From the NCBI RefSeq assembly GCF_050529585.1, contig NZ_CP172882.1, forward strand, positions 2,170,001 to 2,234,000: DNA of 64,000 nt, read 5' to 3'. A program made the translations under genes and the position numbers. The notes below the pieces were generated by a model. That model did no database searches and was not told the origin of the DNA. It was given only the letters and a program-made list of their open reading frames with translations. This stretch comes from Enterococcus_D sp050529585. Lineage in GTDB: Bacteria > Bacillota > Bacilli > Lactobacillales > Enterococcaceae. Positions 19,101-26,797 of the stretch are shown one piece after another; the first letter of the stretch is position 1; every line of letters begins with the position of its first letter.

Positions 19101-20251
19101 TCGAAAGAAACCCCGCCTTCAGCAGCCATAGCCTTTAATTCGTCGAAAGAACCAATACCATTTTCAACAGCAAGTTGCATGTTAACCATGACTTTTGAAA
19201 AGGCGGAACCACCAGCTTCAGCTTCGATACCAACTGAACTCAAAGCAGCAGCGAAACCTAAAATATCACCCTCAGACATACCTATTTGTGATCCCGCACC
19301 AGCTAAACGTAAGGCCATTGCCGATATTTCGGATTCGGTCGTAGCAAAGTTATTACCAAGATCAACAATCGCTGATCCAAGGTTACTGAATTTATCCTGA
19401 GACATTTGTGTAATATTAGCAAAACGAGCCAATTCAGTAGCTGCTGTTTCTGCGCCCATGTTGGTTGATTCGCCCAGGTCAATCATGACCTTTGTAAATG
19501 CAGCAACATTTTCAGTTTGGATTCCTAACTGTCCGGCCGCTTCTGCTACTGCCGCTATTTCAGTGTGAGTTGACGGCAATTCTTTTGCCAAACCTCTCAA
19601 ACTCGCTTCCAAATCGTCGTATGAATAAACAACATTACCGTTAGTGTCAACAACTTCATCTGATGTTTTCTTTACACCAGCAAAAGCAGACTCCCAACTA
19701 ATAGCAGCTTTGGTAACTGCTGTTGCACCTGCAACTAAAGGCGCTGTTACGCCAACCGTCAGGGCAGTTCCCACTTTTGATACACCAGAACCAAACTTTT
19801 GGATTTTCTCGCCTTGTTTTATAAGTGCATCGCCCTGCTTATTGAGCCACCCTGTAACACCTTGTGTTTCCACCTGCATCCGGGCTAACTGTCCAGCGGT
19901 ATTCTGTAACTGTGTCTTGTAATTTGCAAGCTTGCCATTGGCATCTTGCAATTGAGCCGCCAATCGTTTTGTAGATTCCGTAGCTTTGCCATCTACAAAA
20001 GATTCGTCATAAGCTTTCTTGAGGGCGGCTACTTGGTTTTCTTGTGCCTTGATGATCTTAGATAAGCTCTCATATTTGGTGCCTAACTTGCCAAGTTGAT
20101 TACCGGCCATGTCGGCAATCTTCATATTCGCTTGCATTTCTTTAGCTAGGTATGTGACTTGTTTTTTGGAGTTAGCAACGCCTTTCCCAAAATCCGCATC
20201 ATCCAATCCTAGCTTGATGACCATATTTCCTAATGGAGTTGCACCAGCCAA
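16109..20251 (-). CDS. Tail tape measure protein
   Basis: A 1380-residue protein, the longest in the tail module after Tal. A coiled-coil N-terminus leads into the TP901-type conserved core (about 170-560), a glycine/alanine-rich hydrophobic stretch (about 640-700, membrane-active) and long helical regions. It sets tail length and helps DNA entry. The start is TTG at 20251, two bases after the stop of the T frame and preceded by AAAGGGGGCGG. At about 0.15 nm per residue, a tail of roughly 200 nm is inferred. Confidence 0.92.
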   Translation of the reverse strand: MAGATPLGNMVIKLGLDDADFGKGVANSKKQVTYLAKEMQANMKIADMAGNQLGKLGTKYESLSKIIKAQENQVAALKKAYDESFVDGKATESTKRLAAQLQDANGKLANYKTQLQNTAGQLARMQVETQGVTGWLNKQGDALIKQGEKIQKFGSGVSKVGTALTVGVTAPLVAGATAVTKAAISWESAFAGVKKTSDEVVDTNGNVVYSYDDLEASLRGLAKELPSTHTEIAAVAEAAGQLGIQTENVAAFTKVMIDLGESTNMGAETAATELARFANITQMSQDKFSNLGSAIVDLGNNFATTESEISAMALRLAGAGSQIGMSEGDILGFAAALSSVGIEAEAGGSAFSKVMVNMQLAVENGIGSFDELKAMAAEGGVSFEQLVKAVQSGGNELKSVASKMGVSTTSLKSLYKEADTAAMSLIQFSDVAGMTNAEFANLFESDPASAIMAFVEGLSKAEEQGTSAIAVLDSMDIKEVRLRDSLLRAANASGVFAGAIEMGNTAFGENTALAEEAGKRYDTTESKLKMLKNEVVDAAIEFGGPLVDALRDGLEASKPFIASLGDLAKSFSSLDKEQQQNIIKWGLMAAAAGPALKLLGGGISIIGKTTTGVGKLSKGIVKLVANAAEKKAIAGLATSITGVGTAATTAAGTGAVGTATGGVLGMGTAIAGLAGPIAIGVVALGAIATAAYVSKKAYDDHQLAGAKWGTKVTEEQDKVISKSYELREKAVSYIDEYADGVKGSANKAIEANNAIIDSIQATIDKEYERKKENAESIENQKIQDGLKQQAENDKKYGEQLVDQARKRVDRINKILSDASKNSRELSDQERSYIEANYSQLSDKQLELAGFSSEQRIAIESAYQDKLSKLTDRQLEDRANSVSKALNTEQEKYEQNRKTIIEGTQDNVQRQKELLAELDKEHRNSSESMILGLARLRLEQGYSLEQMSAVWEQYGWTVDEVSDLVNSSVDDTTKNLDMLAKGTEEADIQWNQLALDPKTGEVRTNMADTLVEIAKTDDGWQQLKFMAKNADISTNAKEEIAVAMGESGKWNDLYLTDKLLLVDGDQAQVDLYDAINDLGIWNQYNADRKLLGVTNADAVYKLMESKGQLEEWNGLSPQLKTLIADDPAKLTVEQTQAALEKYNKLPPALKKLLGNNTNAVNNFEQARSKLNRYNETRVGAKHLHATADYGEVERARNAIAQVYSKNVVIDVEYRGRRTGQTAIPNATGTNYHPGGDMIVNDQSGPLYKELVQFPGQAPFIPQGRNVYIPNAPIGTKVARASVTKSIMRKLGVPRYADGVGIPEDSSLIRNLRSMEVVNTKQTITLDTGNMTELLRQMLNAISRLNPQINVYPQNWETKNDIRRTAQELAVLTEIEGRGSLE

Positions 20252-20252
20252 A

Positions 20253-20806
20253 TTATCCGCCCCCTTTCACTAAATCTGATAACGGCTTGATTACTCTTTG
20301 TTTCTTTTTCTTCGGTGTTTGTTTAAACATAATTTCATACAGATACAGTGTGTCTGTATTTAAAACGTCGTTGATCGTCCAACTTGGATAAAGCTGCAAT
20401 ATGGACTTCACAACATCGACTTGTAGGTCATGGTGTTCGGACGAGTTTATTTTTCGTCCTTTTTTTCTTTTGGGTCTGGTTCCTCTGCTGGTCGTTCATA
20501 CCCCAAGACGCGATACATAATAATTTCCATGATCAAATCTTTGTCCCATGTATCAATACCGTCTAAAAGAACAGCGCCTGTTAAATCCTTGTCATCAAAT
20601 AATCCTGCAACAAACTCGGCACGAAATTCGGTCAATTCTCTAGAAGCTGGAGCAATTTCTTTGCCTTTGCTATCCTTTTTAAAAAGTTTTGCTTCCCCAT
20701 CTGTGTAATCCAACGCCTTTGAATATGGCACGTGGCTTTGTGTAAATGTTTTGCGTGTACCTTTGATCATTAAATCTAAACGGATTTCTTTCCCGATTTC
20801 TGACAT
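20253..20806 (-). CDS. Tail assembly chaperone GT, made by -1 frameshift
   Basis: The G frame (20806-20447) and an open T frame overlap at the run GAA AAA AAG. The heptamer A-AAA-AAG (20465-20459) is a classic -1 slippery site. A slip there reads on as GGA CGA AAA to a TAA at 20255-20253, giving a 184-residue GT protein. The T part contains SWTINDVLNTDT and ends PLSDLVKGGG, typical of T domains of lactic acid bacterial phages. It has no start codon of its own. G and GT keep the tape measure protein soluble while tail tube subunits are loaded. The position just before the tape measure gene is canonical. Confidence 0.88.
20447..20806 (-). CDS. Tail assembly chaperone G
   Basis: The unshifted product, 119 residues, between the major tail protein and the tape measure gene. 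It ends in a charged tail (PDPKEKKDEK) encoded by the A-rich slippery stretch. It should be far more abundant than GT and coats the tape measure protein during assembly. Confidence 0.88.
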   Translation of the reverse strand: MSEIGKEIRLDLMIKGTRKTFTQSHVPYSKALDYTDGEAKLFKKDSKGKEIAPASRELTEFRAEFVAGLFDDKDLTGAVLLDGIDTWDKDLIMEIIMYRVLGYERPAEEPDPKEKKDEK

Positions 20807-20828
20807 AAAAAATTCCTCCCAATAAAAT

Positions 20829-20846
20829 AGGAGAGCCTAAGCTCTC
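20829..20846 (-). terminator. Hairpin behind the FN3 extension of the major tail gene
   Basis: The stem GGAGAG/CTCTCC is followed by TATTTTATT on the minus strand. It is probably a partial terminator or mRNA-stabilising hairpin that lets the tail protein be expressed above downstream genes. Confidence 0.4.
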
Positions 20847-20847
20847 C

Positions 20848-21186
20848 CTAAACAGTTAATGTAATTGATTTGCTCCATGCCGATCCTAAGAAATCACCGT
20901 CATGTAAATACTGTGCTTTCTCAACATCAGTAGCGCCTACTCCTAGATTCTCATAAGCTTGGACGTAGAAATAAAGTTTGTCGCCAGTTTCCGAAGCAGG
21001 AACATCAGCAGCCGCCAAAGTCCATTTATTGGTTGTTGAGTAACCCATATTAATGGCTTGACTTGGTTGTGATTGATTTGCTCCGCTGTAATGGATCAGA
21101 TATGACTTGGCACCTTGTACGGCATCCCATGCAATTTCTATGGATCCATCCTCGTTAATCTCCCCAGTAATGTTCTGGGGCGTATT
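20848..21186 (-). CDS. FN3-like C-terminal extension of the major tail protein (+1 frameshift)
   Basis: The major tail gene ends ATA CCC TAA. Skipping the T of the stop (21187) after CCC gives AAT ACG CCC and opens 112 further residues to 20848. The Pro-tRNA on CCC can re-pair on CCT, the same kind of shift reported for Listeria phage PSA structural genes. The extension reads TPQNITGEI, then IEIAWDAVQGAKSYLIHYSG, then KLYFYVQAYENLG: a fibronectin type III-like fold for display on the tail. It has no proper start site near its N-terminus. The fusion would have 308 residues. Alternatives are a sequencing error or a genuine mutation. Confidence 0.8.
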   Translation of the reverse strand, partial: NTPQNITGEINEDGSIEIAWDAVQGAKSYLIHYSGANQSQPSQAINMGYSTTNKWTLAAADVPASETGDKLYFYVQAYENLGVGATDVEKAQYLHDGDFLGSAWSKSITLTV

Positions 21187-21775
21187 AGGGTATAGGTTCT
21201 CCTAATACTGCAGTTTTCAGGGACGCAACTGCTTCTTCTCCCCAAGCGCGTAATACTTTTACAGATTTTTCAACAGTATCAATTTTAATTTTTCGAGACA
21301 TTGCGTTATAAACATATTCGCCAGCTTCTGGCGTAAAATCCTCATCATTTTTGGTTGCCAATGAAAAACCATCTCGGTTAAACGATCCTGCCACCATTGC
21401 AAATGCTACTGGCTCGCCATACAAATCCTCTGCTTCGGCTACTGCAGCCATATAAGGCGGTTCTGTTTCATCGCCAAACCCATCAATTTTTTCTGCCATT
21501 TTGATCAAGCCTAAAATTTCTTGTTCAATTTCTACTGGTACGTCTAACAAACCAAAGTTTGCAGCTACGGAACCAGTACCTTTTCTAACCAAGTAATATT
21601 CAACATTACCCGCAAATACCTTTACTGCTTCTTTTGATAGTCCGGTTAAATCAAATGCTGTAGGACCACCTTCTTTTTGTTTACCTTCTAGTACATGGAT
21701 CTCCGCTGTTGTGTCTGGCTCTAACGTTTCTGAAAGTTTCCGAACTGATAATTTATCAAAACCATAAGTTTCCAT
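21185..21775 (-). CDS. Major tail tube protein
   Basis: The 196-residue unshifted form has the phi13-type major tail pattern (METYGFDKLSVRKL, then an internal PYMAAVAEAEDLYGEPVAFAM stretch split by short linkers). It polymerises into the tail tube. The ribosome binding site TAGGAGGAATTT is very strong, as expected for an abundant protein. A second, longer form arises through the +1 frameshift at its stop. Confidence 0.9.
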   Translation of the reverse strand: METYGFDKLSVRKLSETLEPDTTAEIHVLEGKQKEGGPTAFDLTGLSKEAVKVFAGNVEYYLVRKGTGSVAANFGLLDVPVEIEQEILGLIKMAEKIDGFGDETEPPYMAAVAEAEDLYGEPVAFAMVAGSFNRDGFSLATKNDEDFTPEAGEYVYNAMSRKIKIDTVEKSVKVLRAWGEEAVASLKTAVLGEPIP

Positions 21776-21781
21776 TTATAA

Positions 21782-21822
21782 ATTCCTCCTAATAAAATAG
21801 ACACCGATTAATAATCAGTGTC
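21782..21822 (-). terminator. Hairpin before the major tail gene
   Basis: On the minus strand GACACTGATT and AATCGGTGTC form a stem followed by TATTTTATTAGGAGG. It may act as a partial terminator or as a 5' stabiliser of the major tail mRNA. Confidence 0.4.
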
Positions 21823-22203
21823 GTGAATTTGTGTGTTTTTTCTGTATCGCCTTGCATCTACAAAGCGTTTTGTTTCTGAGAAATATTCATCAAGCCCACC
21901 GCTTAACTGAACATATCCGAATTCCCACATTGTAGCTTTCACTGCTTTAGCAATTTCTTTTGTCAAGATTCTTGATGTTGTCTCAACATTGATTTGGTAA
22001 CTGAACGTTTGAGACATCTCTTTGTTGGCTGCATAATAGGCACTCGTTGGCGGACCAAGTGGCGTATCAATGATAATAAAAGGCTTGGATGTGTCAAAAC
22101 TTTCCGGAACTTCATAAAACTTGATTCGACCAGGTGTAACCTCTTTTGCGATTGTAGGATCCACAGATAAAACATTATAGACTTCCATCATCATATCTTT
22201 CAT
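21808..22203 (-). CDS. Tail terminator / completion protein, DUF806-like
   Basis: A 131-residue protein between the gp10-like connector and the major tail gene, the usual place of the tail terminator. The sequence (IIIDTPLGPPTSAYYAANKE) resembles the DUF806 group of Lactobacillales phage tail proteins. It should cap the tail tube and join it to the head. Its start overlaps the upstream gene by 4 bases. Confidence 0.75.
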   Translation of the reverse strand: MKDMMMEVYNVLSVDPTIAKEVTPGRIKFYEVPESFDTSKPFIIIDTPLGPPTSAYYAANKEMSQTFSYQINVETTSRILTKEIAKAVKATMWEFGYVQLSGGLDEYFSETKRFVDARRYRKNTQIHDTDY

Positions 22204-22598
22204 CGTGCTAACTCCTCCATATCCGATCGTAGCTTTTGAAGTGCTGACCCCTCTGTTTTATCAACGACACCTTGCAGCTTACCCATCCCTCTTGGACTAA
22301 CGTATTTGCCAAAACGAGTATAACCAAACTCACTCAAATGGACTAAACGCCAACGGGAACCAGCGCCCCAACCAACTTCAACACGCTTGGGCGGCCCTTT
22401 TTTTACTCCAGAAACAATAACTGTATCATGTGTTTCCCCTGTATCTATGTAGCTGGACACAGCTTCTTCAACATCTTTTTTCAGTTCATTTCCATAGTTC
22501 TTTAAGGCCTTGTTGATTACACGAGTAGTCCTTGCAGTGCCAAGTTTAGCTTCGATGTTCTTGATAATGTCATCCATACCTTCAACAGACACACTCAT
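22200..22598 (-). CDS. HK97 gp10-like head-tail connector
   Basis: The start ATG at 22598 follows GGGGGTGACCTC and forms an ATGA overlap with the preceding stop; longer frames lack a binding site. The 132-residue product has the gp10/minor capsid pattern (a helical N-terminus, then VEVGWGAGSRWRLVHLSEFG). It takes part in tail attachment. Confidence 0.82.
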   Translation of the reverse strand: MSVSVEGMDDIIKNIEAKLGTARTTRVINKALKNYGNELKKDVEEAVSSYIDTGETHDTVIVSGVKKGPPKRVEVGWGAGSRWRLVHLSEFGYTRFGKYVSPRGMGKLQGVVDKTEGSALQKLRSDMEELAR

Positions 22599-22975
22599 GA
22601 GGTCACCCCCAAGATGATTTTTAGAAAGTCGTTGTTTTCCAGGTCGGGTGCAAAATCTACAATATCCCACACATCATCTTTGTAACGAAAATCATCCAAA
22701 ACTACTTTATGCGCATTGTCTGGCAAATAGTCTGTATATGGATCTCTAATCTTGATTGTCACAGCTTTCTTTGTTCCTTTGCCGCTAAGAATGTCCCTAT
22801 CTTTTGAAGAAGGGTTGTAGACTAAGCAAGTGCAAAAGTACAATTTTTTGTTGGTACTCTCCCCAGGTTCGGGGCCTTCGTTTGGCTTAACCTCAAAAAA
22901 AGTAACTGGTGTATTCAGGTCACCAGCTACAATTTCAGGTCTTTCATATTTTACTTTAATCGGCAACTTGATCAC
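22595..22975 (-). CDS. Head closure protein (SPP1 gp16-like)
   Basis: A 126-residue beta-rich protein in the standard position between the adaptor and gp10-like genes. Its C-terminal half (DRDILSGKGTKKAVTIKIRD, then DDVWDIVDFAPD) fits the phage head-tail joining family. It seals the portal channel after packaging. Confidence 0.8.
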   Translation of the reverse strand: MIKLPIKVKYERPEIVAGDLNTPVTFFEVKPNEGPEPGESTNKKLYFCTCLVYNPSSKDRDILSGKGTKKAVTIKIRDPYTDYLPDNAHKVVLDDFRYKDDVWDIVDFAPDLENNDFLKIILGVTS

Positions 22976-23234
22976 CTACCAAATCTATCGAGGCATCCAT
23001 GATCATCGTTTGAAAATTATCATAAAAGTATTCGAGTGCCTCGTTTCTTAAATAACGAGTACGCTCATAGACCAACTCTTTGCCCTTTTCATACTTTGTA
23101 GGGTCAAACTCTCCGATAATTGATTTGATATCAGCAAACCCACTTTCCAGCTGTTTGCCGATGTCTACGTCTTCCGAAGAATGAAAAATACGAAAGCGGG
23201 ATTTGTATTCATCAATAAAGGTCTGCTCATCCAT
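22956..23234 (-). CDS. Head-tail adaptor (gp6-like)
   Basis: A 92-residue, all-helical acidic protein following the capsid extension, with a strong site GGGAGGTGGCAG before ATG. Size and position match HK97 gp6-type adaptors that form a ring under the portal. It overlaps the next gene by 20 bases. Confidence 0.75.
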   Translation of the reverse strand: MDEQTFIDEYKSRFRIFHSSEDVDIGKQLESGFADIKSIIGEFDPTKYEKGKELVYERTRYLRNEALEYFYDNFQTMIMDASIDLVGDQVAD

Positions 23235-23248
23235 TTACTGCCACCTCC

Positions 23249-23515
23249 CTATTCTGCAGTGACAGTCACTTCACAATCCGTAGTCAATCCGTTAGCTGTT
23301 GTCGCTGTGATGATAGTCGTTCCTGCACTGACTGCTGTAATTTTGCCTTGTTTTGGCGTAACAGTAGCTATTGCAGCATCTGAGCTTGTAAACGTCACTG
23401 ATTTGTCAGTAGCTGTTTCTGGGTCAACGGTAGCAGTCAAAGTTTCGGTTCCCCCGACAACAAGAGAGACAGTGGTTTTATTCAACGTCACTCCTGTGGG
23501 GGAAATTACTCCCCC
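23249..23515 (-). CDS. BIG2 Ig-like C-terminal extension of the capsid protein (-1 frameshift)
   Basis: The capsid gene ends TCG GGG GAG TAA. A one-base backward slip on the five G residues at 23511-23515 gives GGG GGA GTA ATT and opens 87 further residues to 23249. The peptide (GVTLNKTTVSLVVGGTETL, then SSDAAIATVTPKQGKITAV) is a textbook BIG2 Ig-like domain joined through a GGSGG linker. It has no ribosome binding site or start codon of its own. Ig-like decorations on capsid or tail proteins are known in siphoviruses and are often made by frameshift. The shifted product would have 467 residues. Confidence 0.82.
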   Translation of the reverse strand, partial: GGVISPTGVTLNKTTVSLVVGGTETLTATVDPETATDKSVTFTSSDAAIATVTPKQGKITAVSAGTTIITATTANGLTTDCEVTVTAE

Positions 23516-24651
23516 GAGCCACCAGCAGGTACTCCATCCGAAATTTTTAAATCCCAAACTGCTGCAACCTTATTATCTTTTGCTTTACCATAAACGAATG
23601 TTTTAGCCGTATATAAGTCTAAATCTTCTAACGCCAAGGTCTGATCAAATTTCTTAATTGCAACTCCGCCACCGACATACGCATCATAGCGCCCATTCAC
23701 GAAACTCAAACATTTACTAGTAGCTTGTGCTTCAGATTCAATAACTTGAATATTGAAAGGTGTGTTTTTAGCATACAGCCCGCCGTTAGTAACAATAGTG
23801 AATGCAATATCTAAATCTGTGCTATCTTCAGGTGAGATTACTAAATAAAGTTTGCCAGCAGTATTTAGTCGTTTGCCGTTTTCTTTGACAGAATGGAATT
23901 TTTTGATTTTTCCCATCTCCAAAAGATTTTCTTTACCATTGGCAAGTGGATCAATTGTTAATGTTCCTTCAACTTCTTTTTCAGGATATACGCCACCTGT
24001 GATTGCCACGTCTTTTTGAACTTGTCGATTCAATCCTACTGGTTGGTCCTTACCAGTACCAGATAAGAAAGCTAATTCCATCGCAACGGCGAAAGCTTCT
24101 TGAATTTGTAAACGGACAAACGACTCAATCCAAGCTGGACCAAATTGAGTTAAATCTTTAGGTAAAACAACAAATGCCGTTAATTTGTTTTGAATAGATT
24201 CTTCTTCGCTAAAAGTTGCATCTAATTGTCCTTTAATTTCATCAAAAATCTTACCCCATACTGCTACTCCGCTTGTTTCAGACTTTAAGAACTTCAAGCG
24301 TAATCCAGCATTTTTCACACCAATTGCTGCCAAAAGTGGATGTTCCGTGACAACATCATCGAAAATTTCATCTATAGTTTCTTGAGGTAGCAACGTTTCT
24401 TCTTTGTATCCTACTTCTTTATTGATTTCATTGAAGAATTTACGTTGTTCAGCAGCTAACTTAGCATCCCGGGTAGTTCCTGCAGCATATGATTCAGCAG
24501 CTGCTTCACCAGCTTTTTTAGCTTCTGAAATCATTTGGTCCAACATATCACCATAAAGTTCACCAACTTTTTCAGTTGATTCGTTATTTTGTACTGCTTG
24601 AATCCATGCTGCTTTAGCATTTTCAAAATCCTTTGATAGTTTAATTGTCAT
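23506..24651 (-). CDS. Major capsid protein, HK97 fold
   Basis: The start is ATG at 24651 after TTGGAGGTCATAGAA; earlier in-frame starts lie before this site. The 381-residue product has a helical, charged N-terminal scaffolding segment (about 1-100, to be removed by the protease) and a core with LPQETIDEIFDDVVTEHPLL and LAFLSGTGKDQPVGL, typical of HK97-type capsids of Firmicutes phages. It follows the ClpP-like maturation protease. The last codons form the slippery linker used for the Ig-like extension. Confidence 0.92.
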   Translation of the reverse strand: MTIKLSKDFENAKAAWIQAVQNNESTEKVGELYGDMLDQMISEAKKAGEAAAESYAAGTTRDAKLAAEQRKFFNEINKEVGYKEETLLPQETIDEIFDDVVTEHPLLAAIGVKNAGLRLKFLKSETSGVAVWGKIFDEIKGQLDATFSEEESIQNKLTAFVVLPKDLTQFGPAWIESFVRLQIQEAFAVAMELAFLSGTGKDQPVGLNRQVQKDVAITGGVYPEKEVEGTLTIDPLANGKENLLEMGKIKKFHSVKENGKRLNTAGKLYLVISPEDSTDLDIAFTIVTNGGLYAKNTPFNIQVIESEAQATSKCLSFVNGRYDAYVGGGVAIKKFDQTLALEDLDLYTAKTFVYGKAKDNKVAAVWDLKISDGVPAGGSGE

Positions 24652-24676
24652 TTCTATGACCTCCAATTTTTTTGTA

Positions 24677-25435
24677 TTAAAAAAGAAACTTAGCAAATGG
24701 AGACTCATTGCTAGGTTTCTCAATTTCTGTTTCTATTACATTATCTTTTTTCAAATTTTTAGTAACATCGTTAACAATGCGCTGAACTTGTTCTTCGTTA
24801 AAATTTACTTGCACTGATTGTACTTGCTGATTTTTCAACTTTTTAACTTCGTTAATTAGTTTTTGTGGAATTAAGCCGCTACTGCCATCAGCTACCAATT
24901 GTGGCCGATCTTCATTTTCAAACATAATTGAATCAGCAAATCCGTTCTCAACAGCCTCTTCAGCTGTTAGCCATGTTTCATTTTCCATTAAAGTTAAAAC
25001 TTCATCCTTGCTTTTACCCGTTTTTGCTACATAAGCATTTGCCAATGAGTGATTTGCTTTTTGCAAAATCTCACTCGCTTTATCCATTTCATGGTAATCC
25101 CCACCGGCTCCCATTGAAACATTGTGAATCATAATCTGACCCACAGGGCTAATTGCAACTTTATTCGCGCCCATTGCAATAATACTTGCAGCACTTCCAG
25201 CCATCACAACATTAGCTGTAACTTTACCACTATGTGCACGTAGGCCAGTATAAATCTCATTTCCCATGTCAACTAAACCACCATAAGAATTGATTGTAAC
25301 TTCCACGTCTTCACCGTTTTCTGGAAGTTTAGATAAAACATCATTTGGACAAGTTGCTTCCATATCAAGCCAATCGTAAAACCATTTATCATCACTTGAA
25401 ATGATTGGTCCGTTAATTTTAATCTTCACCGTCAT
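24677..25435 (-). CDS. Capsid maturation protease, ClpP-like
   Basis: The start is taken as ATG at 25435; the GTG at 25447 falls inside the GGAGGTG binding site. The 252-residue product carries the ClpP/S14 serine-protease signature: INSYGG oxyanion region, nucleophile Ser in MAGSAAS and His in IMIHN. It cuts the capsid scaffolding segment during prohead maturation. It overlaps the end of the portal gene. Confidence 0.9.
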   Translation of the reverse strand: MTVKIKINGPIISSDDKWFYDWLDMEATCPNDVLSKLPENGEDVEVTINSYGGLVDMGNEIYTGLRAHSGKVTANVVMAGSAASIIAMGANKVAISPVGQIMIHNVSMGAGGDYHEMDKASEILQKANHSLANAYVAKTGKSKDEVLTLMENETWLTAEEAVENGFADSIMFENEDRPQLVADGSSGLIPQKLINEVKKLKNQQVQSVQVNFNEEQVQRIVNDVTKNLKKDNVIETEIEKPSNESPFAKFLF

Positions 25436-26582
25436 TTTCGTTCTCACCTCCTTTTAATACTTTTTCATAGTTCTTTGTCATAATGAGCTGTTGACCTTCG
25501 CCGTTCGCTAATGGATCATAACCAAGTGTATTTCGAACTTCATCACGTAAGAATGTTCCGGAAGACACAATCTTATCTATTTGTGTTGCATATTCCAAAA
25601 TATCTTTTGGTAAGACGTTGGTAACCTCGATACGCTTTCCACTTGTGTACTCTTGACGAGTTAGGATTTTAGCCATTAACTCGTCTTGAAGTTTTTTTAC
25701 TAGCGGTGCGATACACAATTGACGAAACGCTTTAATATTGGAATCAAGTTCAGATTTTTCGCCATAGATGAGAGAAGTTGGAACCCCTACTGCATTAGCT
25801 ATATCATCAATCAATGAAGATTTCATTTTATTTAATTCTTCAAGTGATTGATTTGATACACCTTGTTTATTTGTATATTCTTCATACTCGAAACCTTTTA
25901 CTTTTGGTACAATAGCTACTGAATTTGTTTTGAAAGAATTCCAAACTTTGTCAATGTACTCTTGAAGCCGCTGAGACCTAGGCTTACCGTCTTTTCCTTT
26001 TTCGTCATTTAACGACCCTGTTGATTCGATGGATACGGATCCACGAATTTGATTATTTCGCATAGATATTTCTAGGATACGACCAAAAAGTTCTACATAA
26101 TCATCGAACAAACCTTTCGTAAATTTCTCCAATTCTTCATTGTTGTATTGAAGAAAAATTACATCAGACATCTTGAATATTTTTTTAATTGTATAGTTTT
26201 TGACTGATACCATAGAAAATGTATCTTCGTAAACAGCGTACTCTTCACGGTAATAATCATCAGCAATTAACATCTGATTATCATCAGTAAAAATCACTAA
26301 CACCTCATTTTCATCTAAAAGTCGATAGAAAAACTTTTCCCAAAAGGTTGCTGCTGATATGTCCGAATTGGGGCGCACATTCAAGATGTAATTCCATTCT
26401 TCAACATCATCTTTATTCTTGAATTTGACTTCTAACGTTGACATAGTACGAGCCACAAAATCTAGAACAGTATTCTTTGCCATAGTTTTTAAATACGGAC
26501 GTTGCGCTAAGTTATCAATAAATTCATAGTCTAACATCCAGTCAATTTCATTGTTCTTTTTAAATATATCTAAGATACCCAA
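25419..26582 (-). CDS. Portal protein
   Basis: A 387-residue protein of the HK97-type portal family (helical core, a LRDEVRNTLGYDPLANGEG stretch near the C-terminus). Twelve copies form the DNA gate at one vertex. The start TTG at 26582 follows AAGGTGGTGA. The C-terminus is acidic (GGENENDGED) and overlaps the protease gene. Confidence 0.9.
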   Translation of the reverse strand: MGILDIFKKNNEIDWMLDYEFIDNLAQRPYLKTMAKNTVLDFVARTMSTLEVKFKNKDDVEEWNYILNVRPNSDISAATFWEKFFYRLLDENEVLVIFTDDNQMLIADDYYREEYAVYEDTFSMVSVKNYTIKKIFKMSDVIFLQYNNEELEKFTKGLFDDYVELFGRILEISMRNNQIRGSVSIESTGSLNDEKGKDGKPRSQRLQEYIDKVWNSFKTNSVAIVPKVKGFEYEEYTNKQGVSNQSLEELNKMKSSLIDDIANAVGVPTSLIYGEKSELDSNIKAFRQLCIAPLVKKLQDELMAKILTRQEYTSGKRIEVTNVLPKDILEYATQIDKIVSSGTFLRDEVRNTLGYDPLANGEGQQLIMTKNYEKVLKGGENENDGED

Positions 26583-26626
26583 ATATTTTCACCACCTTTC
26601 AATTGGATTAGATATATGGATCACCT

Positions 26627-26788
26627 TCACTTTCCGGCAAATCGCCTACCTGATTTATTTCGAATCCGTTCAAGCGGTTTCTTCTTGTAACCCAAAGATG
26701 TTGTGGTTACTTTAGTGAAATAGACTATATTTCCAGCCATCACATTATTAACATCGCGCTTAACATTTAGATATTGCGGTTTATACAT
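26627..26788 (-). CDS. 53-residue basic hypothetical protein
   Basis: ATG at 26788 follows GGAAGTGAGTG. The product is strongly basic (C-terminus RIRNKSGRRFAGK) and may bind nucleic acid. It lies between terminase and portal genes, where similar phages carry one or two tiny genes. No family recognised. Confidence 0.6.
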   Translation of the reverse strand: MYKPQYLNVKRDVNNVMAGNIVYFTKVTTTSLGYKKKPLERIRNKSGRRFAGK

Positions 26789-26797
26789 AATGATCAC

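Noticed and set aside
20459..20467. A +1 or -2 shift in G/GT
   Set aside because: Codon positions show that the T frame lies one base upstream of the G frame, so -1 at A-AAA-AAG is sufficient. The +1 frame stops soon after the slippery run.
20848..21048. The FN3-like region read as an independent 66-residue gene starting at ATG 21048
   Set aside because: The ATG lacks a ribosome binding site and would cut the FN3 domain in half; the domain is complete only when read on from the CCC-TAA site.
23181..23606. A plus-strand frame opposite the capsid extension
   Set aside because: It lies opposite two coherent frames (BIG2 domain and adaptor) and its valine- and threonine-rich composition reflects the complement of the BIG2 codons.
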